Source: Spirometra erinaceieuropaei (lineage: Eukaryota; Platyhelminthes; Cestoda; Diphyllobothriidea; Diphyllobothriidae). From it: a stretch of 64,000 bases of DNA. Made by a program: the position numbers and the translations under genes. Below the pieces are notes generated by a model. That model had not been told where the DNA came from. It saw only the letters and a program-made list of their open reading frames with translations, and ran no database searches. Shown in pieces: positions 1 through 10,559 of this stretch. Numbering within the stretch: position 1 is the stretch's first letter; every line of letters begins with the position of its first letter. The DNA lies in contig CACRXP010000033.1 of NCBI GenBank assembly GCA_902702965.1, positions 961,901 through 1,025,900 of the forward strand. Direction: 5' to 3'.

Positions 1-301
1 TTGAAGGGCTCATTCATCATACGAGTTATGGTTCCCTGCTCCCGAATCGATTGGTAAGCGCGTATTCCCGATTAAGACTGTCTGGACAGAGTAATTGTCC
101 ACATGGGGGGCGCGTGGACGGGCTAAATGGCTGAGTGATTATCACAATAAGAATTAACTGTGATCAACGAATCGGATACAGATGAACAAGTAGTCTTCGG
201 ACTAAGTGCGACCCTCGGCGATGAATACGGTAGCTGTTAGTGATAGACATATCGTGACATAGCAACAGCGCCCTGTGCGTTTATGATCCTTATTTTTGAC
301 C

Positions 302-340
302 GTCTCTGATGATGGTTTCGAGTGAGACTCGTCAATCGGT
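302..340 (+). ncRNA. Degenerate hammerhead ribozyme remnant
   Basis: The sequence CTGATGATGG at 306-315 followed by TTCGAGTGAGACTCGTCA matches the ribozyme at 32295-32336 (other strand) closely, but the GAAA box is deleted. It is probably a relic of a Penelope-like element end and would not be active. Confidence 0.4.
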
Positions 341-402
341 CTAAGCTTTTGCCTCTAGAATGCGGTCGAAAACAACTGATATGGATTGACCAGAAGTGCC
401 TG

Positions 403-569
403 CAGTAAGACACATTAATAGTAACCCCTCGTAATACCGGTTGCCTTGCGCTATACTCCAAGAAGGGTACCTATCCTCGTGTACTAACCCACACCCTAAT
501 CTCCCTGGAACTTGGCGCAAGGCCGCCTGTATTACAAGGGGGTTCCTGTTACCGTGTCCTACAGTAAGA
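403..569. repeat. Telomere-like foldback element, copy 1
   Basis: Two inverted arms of about 50 bp flank a short core with CTAACCC-type motifs. The left arm has CTCGTAATACCGGTTGCCTT and the right arm, on the other strand, has TTGTAATACAGGCGGCCTT. The octamer CAGTAAGA occurs just outside both arms (403-410 and 562-569), a probable target-site duplication. This indicates a short non-autonomous mobile element. Confidence 0.65.
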
Positions 570-2400
570 GTTTTCTTAAGTGTCTCATCCTGACCACTTT
601 TGTGCTTCCGTAATCCGTTTCTATTAATTTCTACCGGCAATGTTTTCTCTCTTCTCGGCCTTAACTAATGAAGCTTGCCTGAAAGTACGGGATTCGAAGA
701 GCAAAACCGCGTTTTTATCCGTCTGAGCTCGTAAATAAGTTCACCATAGGAGCTTAACAGGGACGTAATGGGCCGCATAAGTAGGACGTTAAAGCTAGTC
801 AGCGACCAGTCTCATGAGTCTGGAGGTAATCACGCGATTCTGATACGTAGACGGGAGATTGATATACCAGTTGACTGAGTTCTCATCAGGGTGCAGCTTA
901 AATCATCTGATACGAAGAGCGGCTACCCTTGTGGCTGTTAACTTGAGAGCATGACCCATTTCAGGGGTTTCGGCAGCAGTTCGGCTTGTCGACCTCCAAT
1001 CTGTCCCATCCTGTGAATGTCACTCAACTCTTACGGTAAACTCACAGAATCTAGCGTAACTCGTGATATATACCTAAATTGACGAAAAATCTCTGAGTCG
1101 TCGGTAAGCTGGCCAAATGCATCAACCAAAACACCAAATTGAAAACGAGCGACCGTCAGTTAATCAAAAACACAAAAATATCAGAAATAACATCACTTGG
1201 ATTCGAAATGACGGTTATTTTCCAAAAAAAAAACGGAAATCTCTTAAATGTGGAAATTCGTGTCACATGAGTAAGCTCAATTTTAGAACTGAATAAAGTC
1301 TGTCCATGTAAATAACTCAATAAGTAAAACGGCATAAACAGCCTATGCCCCCCCCTCTCCCTCGCCCCCTTAACCCAATGACCACGCCATAGCACGCCTC
1401 GTCACGCGAGTGGCGTGGGAACGATGGATGTTAATTGTCCCTGAATCACTTATAAGTCATGTACTTCGCATAACTTAAACTTCTATGTAACCGCTTTGGC
1501 CTGATGAAGAGTTACTGAAAACATGTGTTGGCCAAATTGACTTTTCAAATAGAATAACGTTTAAAAAGTGCTCTTTACATGCATACGTCTTGAGTAAGTA
1601 TCCTCTAATGGTTAGTTTTTTGTGAGTTGTGAGTTTCTATATAGTATTTCCGTTTTTTATTGTTTGAGATGCGATTGATTAAAGCAAAAAGGATTATGCT
1701 TTATTTCTTTGATAGAGGCGTGGCCAGAATAAAGCTCTTCATAAGTTCACATGTCCAGAACCCGGCCAGTAACTAAGAAACCAAAATAAAATCAGCTGAT
1801 GTAATCATAAACCTCCTATTAAAATCACCGTAGGATTTTTTGCAGCGGTGGAGTCTGCCGAGTGACTGGATGCCCTAGAAATGTCAGTGAATAGTTTTCG
1901 GTTTTCAGTGTTTCCAACTGACCGTTCGAAAAAATAGGTTCTGTAGTTTGTGTCCCTTAAAACTTTGAAATTAAGATATTTCTCTAGAGCATTTACCGAT
2001 GTAATGTGTTCTCGGGCGTTCCCATTTATGCCGATGGCGGTTTGACTCGTATTTGTAGACTCACCCAAACATGAAACCTCATCGCTGAGAAATGAACGCC
2101 TACTATGAATATGCTCTTAATCAATGGAAAGGTCCTTAATAAGTTACCTCTTTAAAAAGTACACTGATTGTCTTGCAAAGTCAAGTCTTGGTCTCTCTAT
2201 GCGCTTCACCGACAGACACTGACAATTTTTCTATTGCGGACGAGAATATCTCACCTTCATCGCAGCCATTTTCATTATTTTTGCTTACTTTCAGGCTTCT
2301 TCCCTCAATTTTAAATGCACCACAGAGTGGACACGCATTAGAATCCTCCTCAAGCTGCCAATATTTTGCCAATTTTTTTTAAATGGCGTATTGAAAGCAA
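570..2400. other. No recognisable gene or element
   Basis: I see only short, unconvincing frames on either strand here. Base composition is unremarkable. Confidence 0.5.
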
Positions 2401-3460
2401 CTACGTCGCGTAAAAGTATCTCCCTTTGTACTCAAAAGTTGAAATGGCCACTTGGTGGCGGACATCTTCGCGGCTACTTATGGTATGCTCGTGTTCAGTG
2501 AAAGTCCGTGACGGTTCCACATCGGGGTCTGCAGCTGGCCGAAAAACTGACTGGCTTTGGAGATCCGGTGGACCACGTCGTCGTCGTCTATCTTGGCGTC
2601 GCTTGAGATGGTGCTGCTTAGGTAGGCAAACTTGTTCGGGAATGCGAGTCCTGTGCCGTCCACACTCATGCTCGGCGTGGTGTGTTCTTGTGATATTGAT
2701 TGGTGCATGACCGACGTTTCTTCCGTGTTTATGGTTAGTTCGTAGTGTACCGCAGTCTGAGGCATGAAAGTGCATGCTTTCTCGCACGGATGCTTCCGTC
2801 ATGGATTGAGTGTACAGTCATCCGCCAAGGGGGGTTCGTGGACAATGATTGCTAAAGTCCGCGTGGACGTTTGCATTCGTCGGGTGTTGCGAATCTGGCT
2901 GTTGGTCCTGCAGACGATTTTGATCCCAGCACACTCATCGCGCTTGGCGTCCAGTGGTATGACAGAGGACAGGGCGGGGGCGAGTACGCCGCAGCCCTAC
3001 TTCACTCCATTGGTTACTGCGAATGCATTTGAGACTGTCCCATTGTCCGTGACGCGTGCCATCATCCGGTCGTTGAATTGACTTACCACGTGTGGGAACC
3101 CTTCCGTATAACCTCATTTCTGCGTGAGTTTCCACAGCTCATCACGATTGACTGGACCGAAGGCTTTCCTCAGACCCACGAAGGTTGTGTAGAGGTTACT
3201 ATGCATTTCATGGTACTTGTCTTTCAGTTACCGGGCCGTGAAGACCAAGCTGGTTGTTCAGCAGTGTCGTTGGAAGCCACACTGGCCTTCCCGAGGAAGT
3301 CCGTATTCAGGATGGTCGTCGAAACGATTGAGAAGAATGTGAGCTAATATCTTTCCGGTAATAATGAGCAGCGATATTCCTCTGTGATGCTGAACCCCTC
3401 ACCTCGTGTAGAGATGGACGACGGTCGCGTCCTTGAAATCTTGGGGAACTTATCCTCGGC
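2401..3460 (-). mobile_element. Decayed non-LTR retrotransposon (LINE), reverse transcriptase part
   Basis: Minus-strand frames, interrupted by stops and frameshifts, spell reverse transcriptase motifs in order. They are KAFGPVNRDELWKLTQK near 3160 and MMARVTDNGTVSNAFAVTNG near 3050. Near the C-terminal side come FPNKFAYLSSTISSDAKIDD and ISKASQFFGQLQTPMWNRHG. These belong to the APE-endonuclease LINE type widespread in flatworms. The copy is 5'-truncated and dead. Confidence 0.75.
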
Positions 3461-4064
3461 GAAAGTCCATGAAAACACATGGACAAGCCTCCTTACACTT
3501 ACTCCAGTTTTGTGATTGCCTTTTTAGCACAGGAGTTTCGCTACACCTGCTGAAGCCCTCTGTTTTGGGCTTTTTCCTTTGTTCTCGTGCGATTCCCCCG
3601 CCACCTGGCTCATATCGTCTTCTCATACAATAGCCATTACGTTTGACAACGCCCAAGTCCATGGACTCAGTTACGGCTGTCGTTTGTTTGTTTCATCGTT
3701 CTTCTAGTTTTTACATATATGTACTACTACCGAGCTTTGAAGTTATATGATACCATTTTTTAAAGGCTAACACACCCGATCCCTATGCTTCGTTAGAATG
3801 AGTTGACACCTTTTTACATTCAGTGCTGCCTACCTTGAAACAAGTTTTCATAATTGCTCTAGTAAATTGACTTTTCTAACTGGGGGGTCACATGTGGCAA
3901 CCACAGACTGTCAGATTTAGCATTTTAACCATTGTTTGGTGGGCAGACGGCAACGTGCTAAAATACAAAAGCCAACGTTACTTTCTCATACCTCTCGTGT
4001 TGCCCTCTTGATACTTTTTACCTGTTTTGACGCTACCTCTTAACTTATCGTATTTTTGTTCTAG

Positions 4065-4415
4065 CTCGCACTCGCAGTGGCTGTTCATCTATTGCTGGCT
4101 TTTGTCGCCCAGCTTTTCATTTTCCGCCTGTTCTCCCGACGCATCCTCTCAGAGCTAGTTCGCCAACAACAACAACAACAACAACAACAGCTGTTTCAGC
4201 CGGAGGGCGACCAGTGTGCTCATTCAAGTGTCACTCGACAATCCACCTACCAGCCTATAAACTCTGCTGCAGTGCAAACAGAATTAAACACTGATGCGTT
4301 TTTCGAGCGCCTTTCGGAGGCGCACTTGGCGGGTGCGTACATCTCTTTTGCGGATTCGAAGTGTTCAAGTTGCACTCCGTCACTGCTCTCTGCTTCGTTT
4401 GACACTACCTCGCTG
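4065..4415 (+). CDS. Plus-strand gene, internal exon with hydrophobic segment and polyglutamine
   Basis: The acceptor TATTTTTGTTCTAG and donor GTACGT frame 117 codons, phase 0 in and out. There is no ATG, so an upstream exon must exist, probably outside or early in the window. The product has a hydrophobic stretch AVAVHLLLAFVAQLFIFRLF that could be a membrane helix, then basic SRR, then nine glutamines encoded by CAA/CAG (4163-4190). After that comes a Ser/Thr-rich part. I do not recognise the protein. The run of CAA codons could vary in length between individuals. Confidence 0.6.
4163..4190 (+). repeat. CAA trinucleotide run in coding sequence
   Basis: Eight CAA codons and one CAG in a row encode the polyglutamine of the plus-strand gene. 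Confidence 0.9.
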
Positions 4416-4506
4416 GTACGTCGTTTGCTCCTTTTTGCAAAGTAACGCCTACTTAAACAATCAAGTAGTCTACTTTAATTTACTACGATCTGCAACCTGT
4501 CTGCAG

Positions 4507-4732
4507 ATTGAAAGTCAATCGTCTACATCAGCCAGTGCGGCCGAATCCTTGCTGGCTCTTCAACGGACGGACGCCAGCGCACAGCCAAATGGGAGCCTCA
4601 TGCTTCTCCAGCCTGGTCGTATTACCGAGGATCAGGTGTATCGCAAGCCTTCAGTACATTCAGAGACGGATGACCGTCTTGACCCAGTGCATGATATGAA
4701 TTCTACCGATGCATTGCTTTGCAGTTCGACAG
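4507..4732 (+). CDS. Plus-strand gene, second visible exon
   Basis: The acceptor ACCTGTCTGCAG and donor GTATCG frame 75 codons, phase 0 in and 1 out, matching the exons on both sides. It encodes a Ser/Ala/Gln-rich, apparently disordered sequence (IESQSSTSASAAESLLALQ, then LDPVHDMNSTDALLCSST). The intron before it is only 91 nt. No domain is recognisable. Confidence 0.6.
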
Positions 4733-5067
4733 GTATCGAAACTTCTTCGCCTTTTTGCTCATACACTCTCTGCCACCTGTGTTGGATCATCTTGCGGCTT
4801 TTACACCCTGTCTCTATGTCGGTTTCAGCACGTAGAGGTGAGCGCTAGAGAAGTTAAATACAGCCGTACTAGATAGAGCTTGACGCTGACTATACGTCAC
4901 GCTCTAGTGCTCACTTTCCCCACGATAACCTACTAACCGCTTTTTAAAACTACCGCGGCACGCTACCAATCATGTCTTGAAAGGTTGCCTAACTCACAAG
5001 GTAACTCCTTTATGGCAGTCACTTATGTGAGATCCGAGACGCCCCCCCCCCCCACCCCATATGACAG

Positions 5068-5156
5068 GTTCTTGTGGATCTAGGAATCAGCACATGTGCG
5101 ATGCCAGCGGAAGTGACTCCAGCTTCATCAGCCATCGCGCTCACGCCCATTGCTAG
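5068..5156 (+). other. Possible alternative terminal exon of the plus-strand gene
   Basis: After an acceptor-like CATATGACAG at 5067, the phase of the preceding exon gives a reading of 28 complete codons (NQHMCDASGSDSSFISHR near its end) that stops at TAG 5154-5156. It would give a shorter protein. The polypyrimidine tract is unusual, a run of C at 5043-5053. The exon at 5480 fits at least as well. Confidence 0.25.
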
Positions 5157-5479
5157 CCGTCTTACCACCGGAGCATGGTGCGCGAGAATAGAATGCGGTG
5201 AGGTGGGTGCAGCAAATGTCTGCCCCACTGCACTTGCACATGTGCCCACTGTGTCCCCAGCACGTTGGTGTGGTCCTTGCTTAAGACGAGAAACCTTACT
5301 GTTGCTGGTTTTTATTCCAGGCTAATTTGGCTTAACGAGAATTGTAGCTCTCTGTTTGACTCCTTGTTTCCTTCCTTTTCTGGCGTTTCGCTCAGCTATC
5401 AATATCAAATGTTAAGTTTTGCGTATATTTTCTAGCGACTGTGTTTTCATATACTCTATGCTTTTGCCTATTTTCCTAG

Positions 5480-5553
5480 GTTCCGTCATTCCTCTCAACC
5501 CTGTCGACTGTGATCATTTGCCTGATCTCTCGAAATCTGGCGCAGAGTTCCAG
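5480..5553 (+). CDS. Plus-strand gene, third visible exon
   Basis: The acceptor CCTATTTTCCTAG and donor GTTGTT frame SVIPLNPVDCDHLPDLSKSG and then AEFQ. The exon enters with 2 nt, as required by the previous exon, and leaves in phase 0. It is short (74 nt), so the support is the matching phase and good acceptor. Confidence 0.5.
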
Positions 5554-6288
5554 GTTGTTTGATTTGTCTTTGAGACTATACGGACTTTTTGTTGGTGATG
5601 ACTTAAATGACTTCATATGATGAAATTAAATGTTTAAATCCATTGAATTGACAGAAGTAGCTTTTAAACGGTTACAAGGTGTCTTCCTGGTTCTTTTCCC
5701 ATCGTCTGCATGCGTTCCGATTCTTTATTTGAGCTCATCGTAACATGCCAAACAAGGCGTATTTATGCACTTCACGAATTCTTAGAGAACAAAAGACCTA
5801 ACAAAAGACCTTCGCGATCTTAGAAATTCCACATTTGGTCCGTTTTCAAGTCTCAATGAGAAGAAGCCTGCTACGGCTTTTTTGCTCATTGACTGGGTTA
5901 ACTGTTATGCGGTTACCCATTACCACGTTTGACGCTAGTTTTATGGTTGACTGCCGTTTTCTGAGTGGAGTGACATACCATACGCTTGCCGCTTTCCCAT
6001 CCAGCTACTCATCTACCTGTATTTTATTGACAATCAAAGAAATATGCTACGTAATTTCTCATACTACATGCTACAGTCCTGCTTGCGATCTTCTTTCATC
6101 GTGTCACGTCTGCATTACCTCCAATTTAATCGGCTTTGGCTTATAAAATTCTCCTTTCATCAATTTGGGACATTTTAGAAGTAGATTTGGTAAAATTTTC
6201 TCATTGTAGTAGTCTGAATTTTCACATGCATGCGCGCTGTTTTTCTTAAGAGGTTTTACTGGATTACCTTTAATCTCTCCGACAGCAG

Positions 6289-6735
6289 AAACGTCGCCTA
6301 AGAAGGCTGAAGTACAAGGGGCGGAAGCAAACGGNNNNNNNNNNNNNNNNNNNNNNNNNNNNNNNNNNNNNNNNNNNNNNNNNNNNNNNNNNNNNNNNNN
6401 NNNNNNNNNNNNNNNNNNNNNNNNNNNNNNNNNNNNNNNNNNNNNNNNNNNNNNNNNNNNNNNNNNNNNNNNNNNNNNNNNNNNNNNNNNNNNNNNNNNN
6501 NNNTTTTTCGAAAGCCTAACCACACCAAAGTTGGCTTTGCCTCGGCACTCCGGACACCAAGCGTCCATGACCTGGTGTGTCCAGATCTGTTGCTGCCGCT
6601 GCAAGTTCAGGGTCCACTGAAAACAGCTGGGGGACTTGCGGTTCCCCACCTTACACTGGCAAAAAATCCAACTTCTGATTCCGTGAGAGAGGCATCTGAC
6701 GCTACAGCTTTCTATATCTTCTATGTCGTGTTGTG
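6289..6735 (+). CDS. Plus-strand gene, probable last exon, broken by an assembly gap
   Basis: The acceptor CTCTCCGACAGCAG at 6288 opens a reading that, in the phase set by the previous exon, begins KRRLRRLKYKGRKQT before 169 N. After the gap one frame stays open from about 6510 to a TGA at 6733-6735 (it includes PSVHDLVCPDLLLPLQVQGP). Because the gap length is not certain, I cannot say that the two halves share a frame. A minus-strand frame is also open across the gap, so the strand is not fully settled. Confidence 0.35.
6335..6503. other. Assembly gap (169 N)
   Basis: A run of N interrupts the probable last exon of the plus-strand gene. Confidence 0.99.
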
Positions 6736-6807
6736 AATGCCATCCTGAAGAAGGTAACTTGCCAAGGGCCTGATGAAGATAGGCCCTCCGGAACAGGTTT
6801 ATTTAAG

Positions 6808-6850
6808 TGCTGACGTTTCAAAGAGCTGGGTCGGCTCTTCATTGTCAAAG
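6808..6850 (-). ncRNA. Degenerate hammerhead-like ribozyme of Penelope copy A
   Basis: On the minus strand, a helix II made of AAGAGC and GCTCTT is followed by GAAAC and GTCAGC, as in Penelope-associated type I hammerheads. The first core box reads TTGACAA where CTGATGA is expected, so it is probably dead. Confidence 0.55.
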
Positions 6851-7129
6851 CGTAAAATGCACTTCATCGATCAGAAATTTAATTTAAAGTGGCAGTCGTG
6901 TTGACCGGCCTCATGCTGATCGATTTCTCCCTCCGCTCGCTGCCTCGGCCTCTCGGGAGATGGTTGACGGGCGTTTTGCCTGTGTGCTTTGTGAGTCACC
7001 ACTCCGTCGAGGGGAACTGATCGGACTTTATTCGGGCGGTTGGTCTGGCGGTTCTTCTTCCTCACCGAGTAAACTCAGCGTCGGACTATCTCCGTGCGGC
7101 CTTCTTAAGTCCGGTGTGGTTGTTTGGTC

Positions 7130-7690
7130 CTAAGCTTTACGACTGTGATGACGTAGGACTTTGTAAGTTGCAGGAAGGCCCAGATGCCTGTTGATAGAGT
7201 GGGCATCGGAGCACCACGCCTCGAGAGTTAGCCGTTCTGTTTTTGTGTTGCCTCGGTCTAAGATGGTAGCCCTCTGCAGGTCAAAAGTATGCCCCGTTTC
7301 TCCAACGTGTGTTGTTAGTTGAGAGTTAGGGTCTAACCTCTGAGTGGCCGATTTGTGTTCTTGTAGGCGAGTTTGCAATTTCCGCCCGGATTCGCCCTCA
7401 TAGTTGCAGTCGCCCTCATTGCAATTTATTTTGTAGATGACTGCTGAGGTTTCAGCGGGTGGCAATGGGTCCTTAGGTTGCATCGGGCGACGTCGAATCG
7501 TACATGTTGTCGATGGGCTATGCCTACTTTGGTGGGCTGTAATAGTCGCGAGACCGCTTCAGAGACCCCTTTAACGTAAGGAATGGCCCTCCATACTTCG
7601 GGTTGCTGCTCATTTGGCCGTCGTCTGGGCGCCCAACGAATATGACAAGTTCTCTGTGCCAGACTTTGAGTCCGTGCCGGTACGGGCATG
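7130..7690 (-). pseudogene. Penelope GIY-YIG endonuclease pseudogene (copy A)
   Basis: The linker and nuclease are in two frames that overlap around 7430-7480, so at least one frameshift separates them. The nuclease part is 117 codons and ends at a TAA near 7130. In the family this domain nicks target DNA for reverse-transcriptase priming. The expected Y...G...R...E pattern is only partly kept. Confidence 0.75.
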
Positions 7691-7739
7691 AATTTCCGCT
7701 GATAACGTTTTTAGGAGTGATAGCGACTCGGCGTCGCAC

Positions 7740-9780
7740 TGTTCTCCCTTGAGATGGCTACTTCAGAAGAAAATATATCCTATCTCAGATTATTTCACCT
7801 GCTTTTTGTTCCGAGAGGCTGATCTCGCTGCGGATGATGATACTCGGGTCACGCGTGCTGCCCTTTTTTTCTGGGTTATTGGCCATCGGTCTATCTAATC
7901 GGTACGGAGCGTTTCCGCCCGCCATAGTGATTGATGTCACTGTCATGAGGAAGCATGGGGACGAGTTGCGTTGTTTGTACTGTCCCAGCCGTGGTTGCAA
8001 TCTCAAATAACTACTGTTCTTTGTATCTAGACAGCGGTTTGACATGTTAGGGTGCCTCTTCTAGCCTCTTCCTCGCCAGGAGACAAGCAATGTTGCCTTT
8101 GGTAAGAGAACTTTGACGCCCTGGTAGATCCCGAGTTCCATTGGGACCCACCACTTTTGGCCAAAAGAAGATGGGAATTAACCTTGGCCGCCCACAATCT
8201 TACACGTTGTCCCCTTTATAGGACTTGACTAGTTGCGGGTTACAGTGGGGAAGACTCAAGTCGCATCGCCTCCATCCGCTCTCTCTACGCTCATGGCGGC
8301 CCACGGACAAAGGCACAGCCCTAACTCCTAGAATTAAGGACAAGATAGCCTACATATAAATGAGTATCCGTATTCACATGGTCAGCCAAAAGTACTACGA
8401 GAAAACTGACGATGAGATGGGACGCAAGAACTGACTCGAGATAACGCTCCCATCTGAGCATGCCACGACACGCTGGTTCTTTCACACCAATCCAACCAGA
8501 CTGCACGTAGACCTTTGTCGGGTGGGGAGAGAAATGTGTCATCTCCAATCCGATTTAACCCGCCAGCTGACGCGGTTGACAAGGTGCATTTGCTGTGCAG
8601 AGCATGGCTTCCTCGAACCACATAAGAACTGAATAGTTAGTAGGGACTGTACAGTAAGTCAGTCTATGTGGATACCAGTCCAGCAGGGCAGGCTCCCTAT
8701 CTGGACACCTCATTCACCCCTCAAATGGTGTCAGCATGTTTATCGTACTTGACTACTGGGTATAGTTTATTGTTTGTAACGTGTTCCGACTTCCATGCAG
8801 GTAACGAAGCCAAGTGTAGCTTATATAATATTGCGACACTCGAGTTGTTTGCCTACAAGGGGCTTCTTCGATTCTTACAGCTTTTTCTCGCCGGAGTGCA
8901 CTTTAATTTCCTCCACATATGTACAGATGTTTTGTATGATTCTCCTGGCTGGGCCTGGTTGCCATTGTACTGCCTAAGATCGGCAAGCACTTGCCCATTC
9001 GGACTGTGACGCCGTAAGAGGTGCGGATGTTATTTACTCCATTTTAGCAAACTTTTAAGTCTTCTTTTGGCGCTTCAGTCAACAGTTTTCCACGTTTCAT
9101 CTCGGACTTGTTACAAAAGTGCAGCTGTAACCCACAGCCACACAAAGGCCTTATCTACCATTCGACATCAACACCGAGGGAATTTATTACTTTGTTGATT
9201 TTTCGAGTCTGTATTCTGACTCCGTAGAAGAATATCCTTACCATCATAGACACATGTCCCATCCCCCTCCCTTCCAATCTTGCCGGACCTCCGAAGTGTC
9301 AGCCTCAATGACTTTCCTCCACCTAGATATCGACGCAAGTGAAATCCTTACGGCAAACCTCAACGATTATGACTGCCCATGGAATGAGTGAGGCAGCCAG
9401 GTTGAACAGGTCTAAGACTTCAGCAAGACAGTTCTAGTTGGTTATGAATTCCTTTTGACGAAAATTCACCCCCGAACAGAAATCGAGCATCGAAGACTTG
9501 AGTAAATCAGGTTTCCGTATGGTAAACGCTGGTGGGGCCTGCGCAACTTTCGTATCCAGGATGTCCCGTCGTCGAACTATCTTCCCATCCCCAGTTAAGT
9601 CGATCTAAAAACTCTAAATCTGCAAAAGCAGGAGTATGGGATCTTCGAATAGGCAGCCGAATCAGTTGACCTTGGGCTGATCGATTTTTTTCTTTACTTT
9701 CATGACCTCTTTCGAGCCAATGGATACCCAAGCTACTTTATCAAGCAAAGCAAGCGCCGAATGAACAGACGATGGTCATA
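7740..9780. other. Unassigned sequence between the two Penelope copies
   Basis: It may contain decayed 5' parts of both elements. Frames at 8321-8621 (minus) and 8668-9009 (plus) are open, but show no motif, start context or splice support that I trust. Confidence 0.4.
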
Positions 9781-9907
9781 AGAAGAACAACCCGAAGTTT
9801 GGAGGGCTATTCCTTACATTAAAGTAGTCTCCGAGGCGGTTTCACGACTGTTACAAACCACCAGGGTAGGCATTGTCCATCGACCTCAGGCGACAATTCG
9901 TCGCCGT

Positions 9908-10348
9908 TTGATGCAACCCAAAGACATACTGCCACCCACTGAAACCTCAGCAATTGTCTATCAAATACGTCGTAACGATGGAGACTGCAATTACGTTGGA
10001 GAAACGGGATGGAACTTGGAGACCCACCTACATGGGCATAAATTGGCAACTTGGAGACAAGACCCAAACTCACAGCTTGCGACTCCCGTCGGAGAAACTG
10101 ACGACAGGTTTGACTTTCATGGAGCAGCCGTCTTAGGTCGGGGCACCTCAAGTACAGAACTTCTCACACTTGAGGCTTGGTACTCAGATTCCAACTCCAT
10201 CAACAGGCATATAGACTTTCCTGCGGTCTATAAAGTCCTACGTCATTACATACGCTGTGACGAAGAAAAGACAGTCATACGAAGCCTAAGACCACCGACC
10301 AAACACGGCCCATCGACCAACTCACCCAAAAGGAGGACACAACCGTGA
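9908..10348 (+). pseudogene. Penelope GIY-YIG endonuclease fragment (copy B)
   Basis: This frame of about 146 codons covers the GIY-YIG nuclease fold: IVYQI and YVGETG for the GIY/YIG motifs, HLHGHK for the helix after them and LEAWYSDSNSINRH for the conserved glutamate region. The end (SLRPPTKHGPSTNSPKRR) is a basic tail. It is a fragment of the element's polyprotein with no independent start, so I call it a pseudogene. Confidence 0.72.
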
Positions 10349-10505
10349 CTAACCCCAATTGAGGTGACGACACACAATACAGGAGGCCACCAACACTCCC
10401 AGGCGACGGCCAGTAGGCCAAGGTAGCGACAGAAGAAAAAAACGGTCAGCCCAAGTCTAACTAACTGGGCTGTCTATTCCAAAATGCTGATCGCTTTTTG
10501 CACTA

Positions 10506-10552
10506 GACACTTTGATGATGGAGAGCCACCCAAGCTCTTCGAAACGTCAGCC
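10506..10552 (+). ncRNA. Hammerhead-like ribozyme of Penelope copy B
   Basis: The order is TTGATGA (10511-10517; the canonical box is CTGATGA), then helix II (GGAGAGC / GCTCTTC), GAAAC, GTC and AGCC. Only one core base differs from the consensus, but helix I pairs poorly. Penelope-like elements are known to carry minimal type I hammerheads in their terminal repeats. This one is probably inactive. Confidence 0.6.
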
Positions 10553-10559
10553 AAACAAT

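Larger units (their letters stand above)
6808..7740 (-). mobile_element. Penelope-like element, 3' part with GIY-YIG endonuclease, copy A
   Basis: On the minus strand the frame at about 7620-7430 gives VWRAIPYVKGVSEAVSRLLQ, the linker that follows the Penelope reverse transcriptase. After a frameshift, 7483-7130 gives the GIY-YIG endonuclease: VIYKINCNEGDCNYEGESGR, then LTLEAWCSDAHSINRHLGLP. The first catalytic motif is altered (YEGESG where YVGETG is usual). A hammerhead-like sequence follows at 6850-6808. The copy is truncated and inactive. Confidence 0.8.
9780..10552 (+). mobile_element. Penelope-like element, 3' part with GIY-YIG endonuclease, copy B
   Basis: Starting near 9793 the plus strand reads PEVWRAIPYIKVVSEAVSRL (linker). 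It continues through IRRRLMQPKDILPPTETSAI into the nuclease motifs DCNYVGETGWNLETHLHGHK and LTLEAWYSDSNSINRHIDFP. The frame stays open to 10348, better preserved than copy A, with which it shares most residues. A hammerhead-like motif lies at 10506-10552. The reverse transcriptase upstream is lost or unrecognisable. Confidence 0.82.

Noticed and set aside
6104..6649. Minus-strand frame across the assembly gap
   Set aside because: Its length is mostly N; the plus-strand reading has an acceptor that fits the upstream exon. I keep a doubt about strand in the feature entry.
8321..9009. Open frames of 75-113 codons on both strands
   Set aside because: No motif, no splice support and similar openness on both strands.
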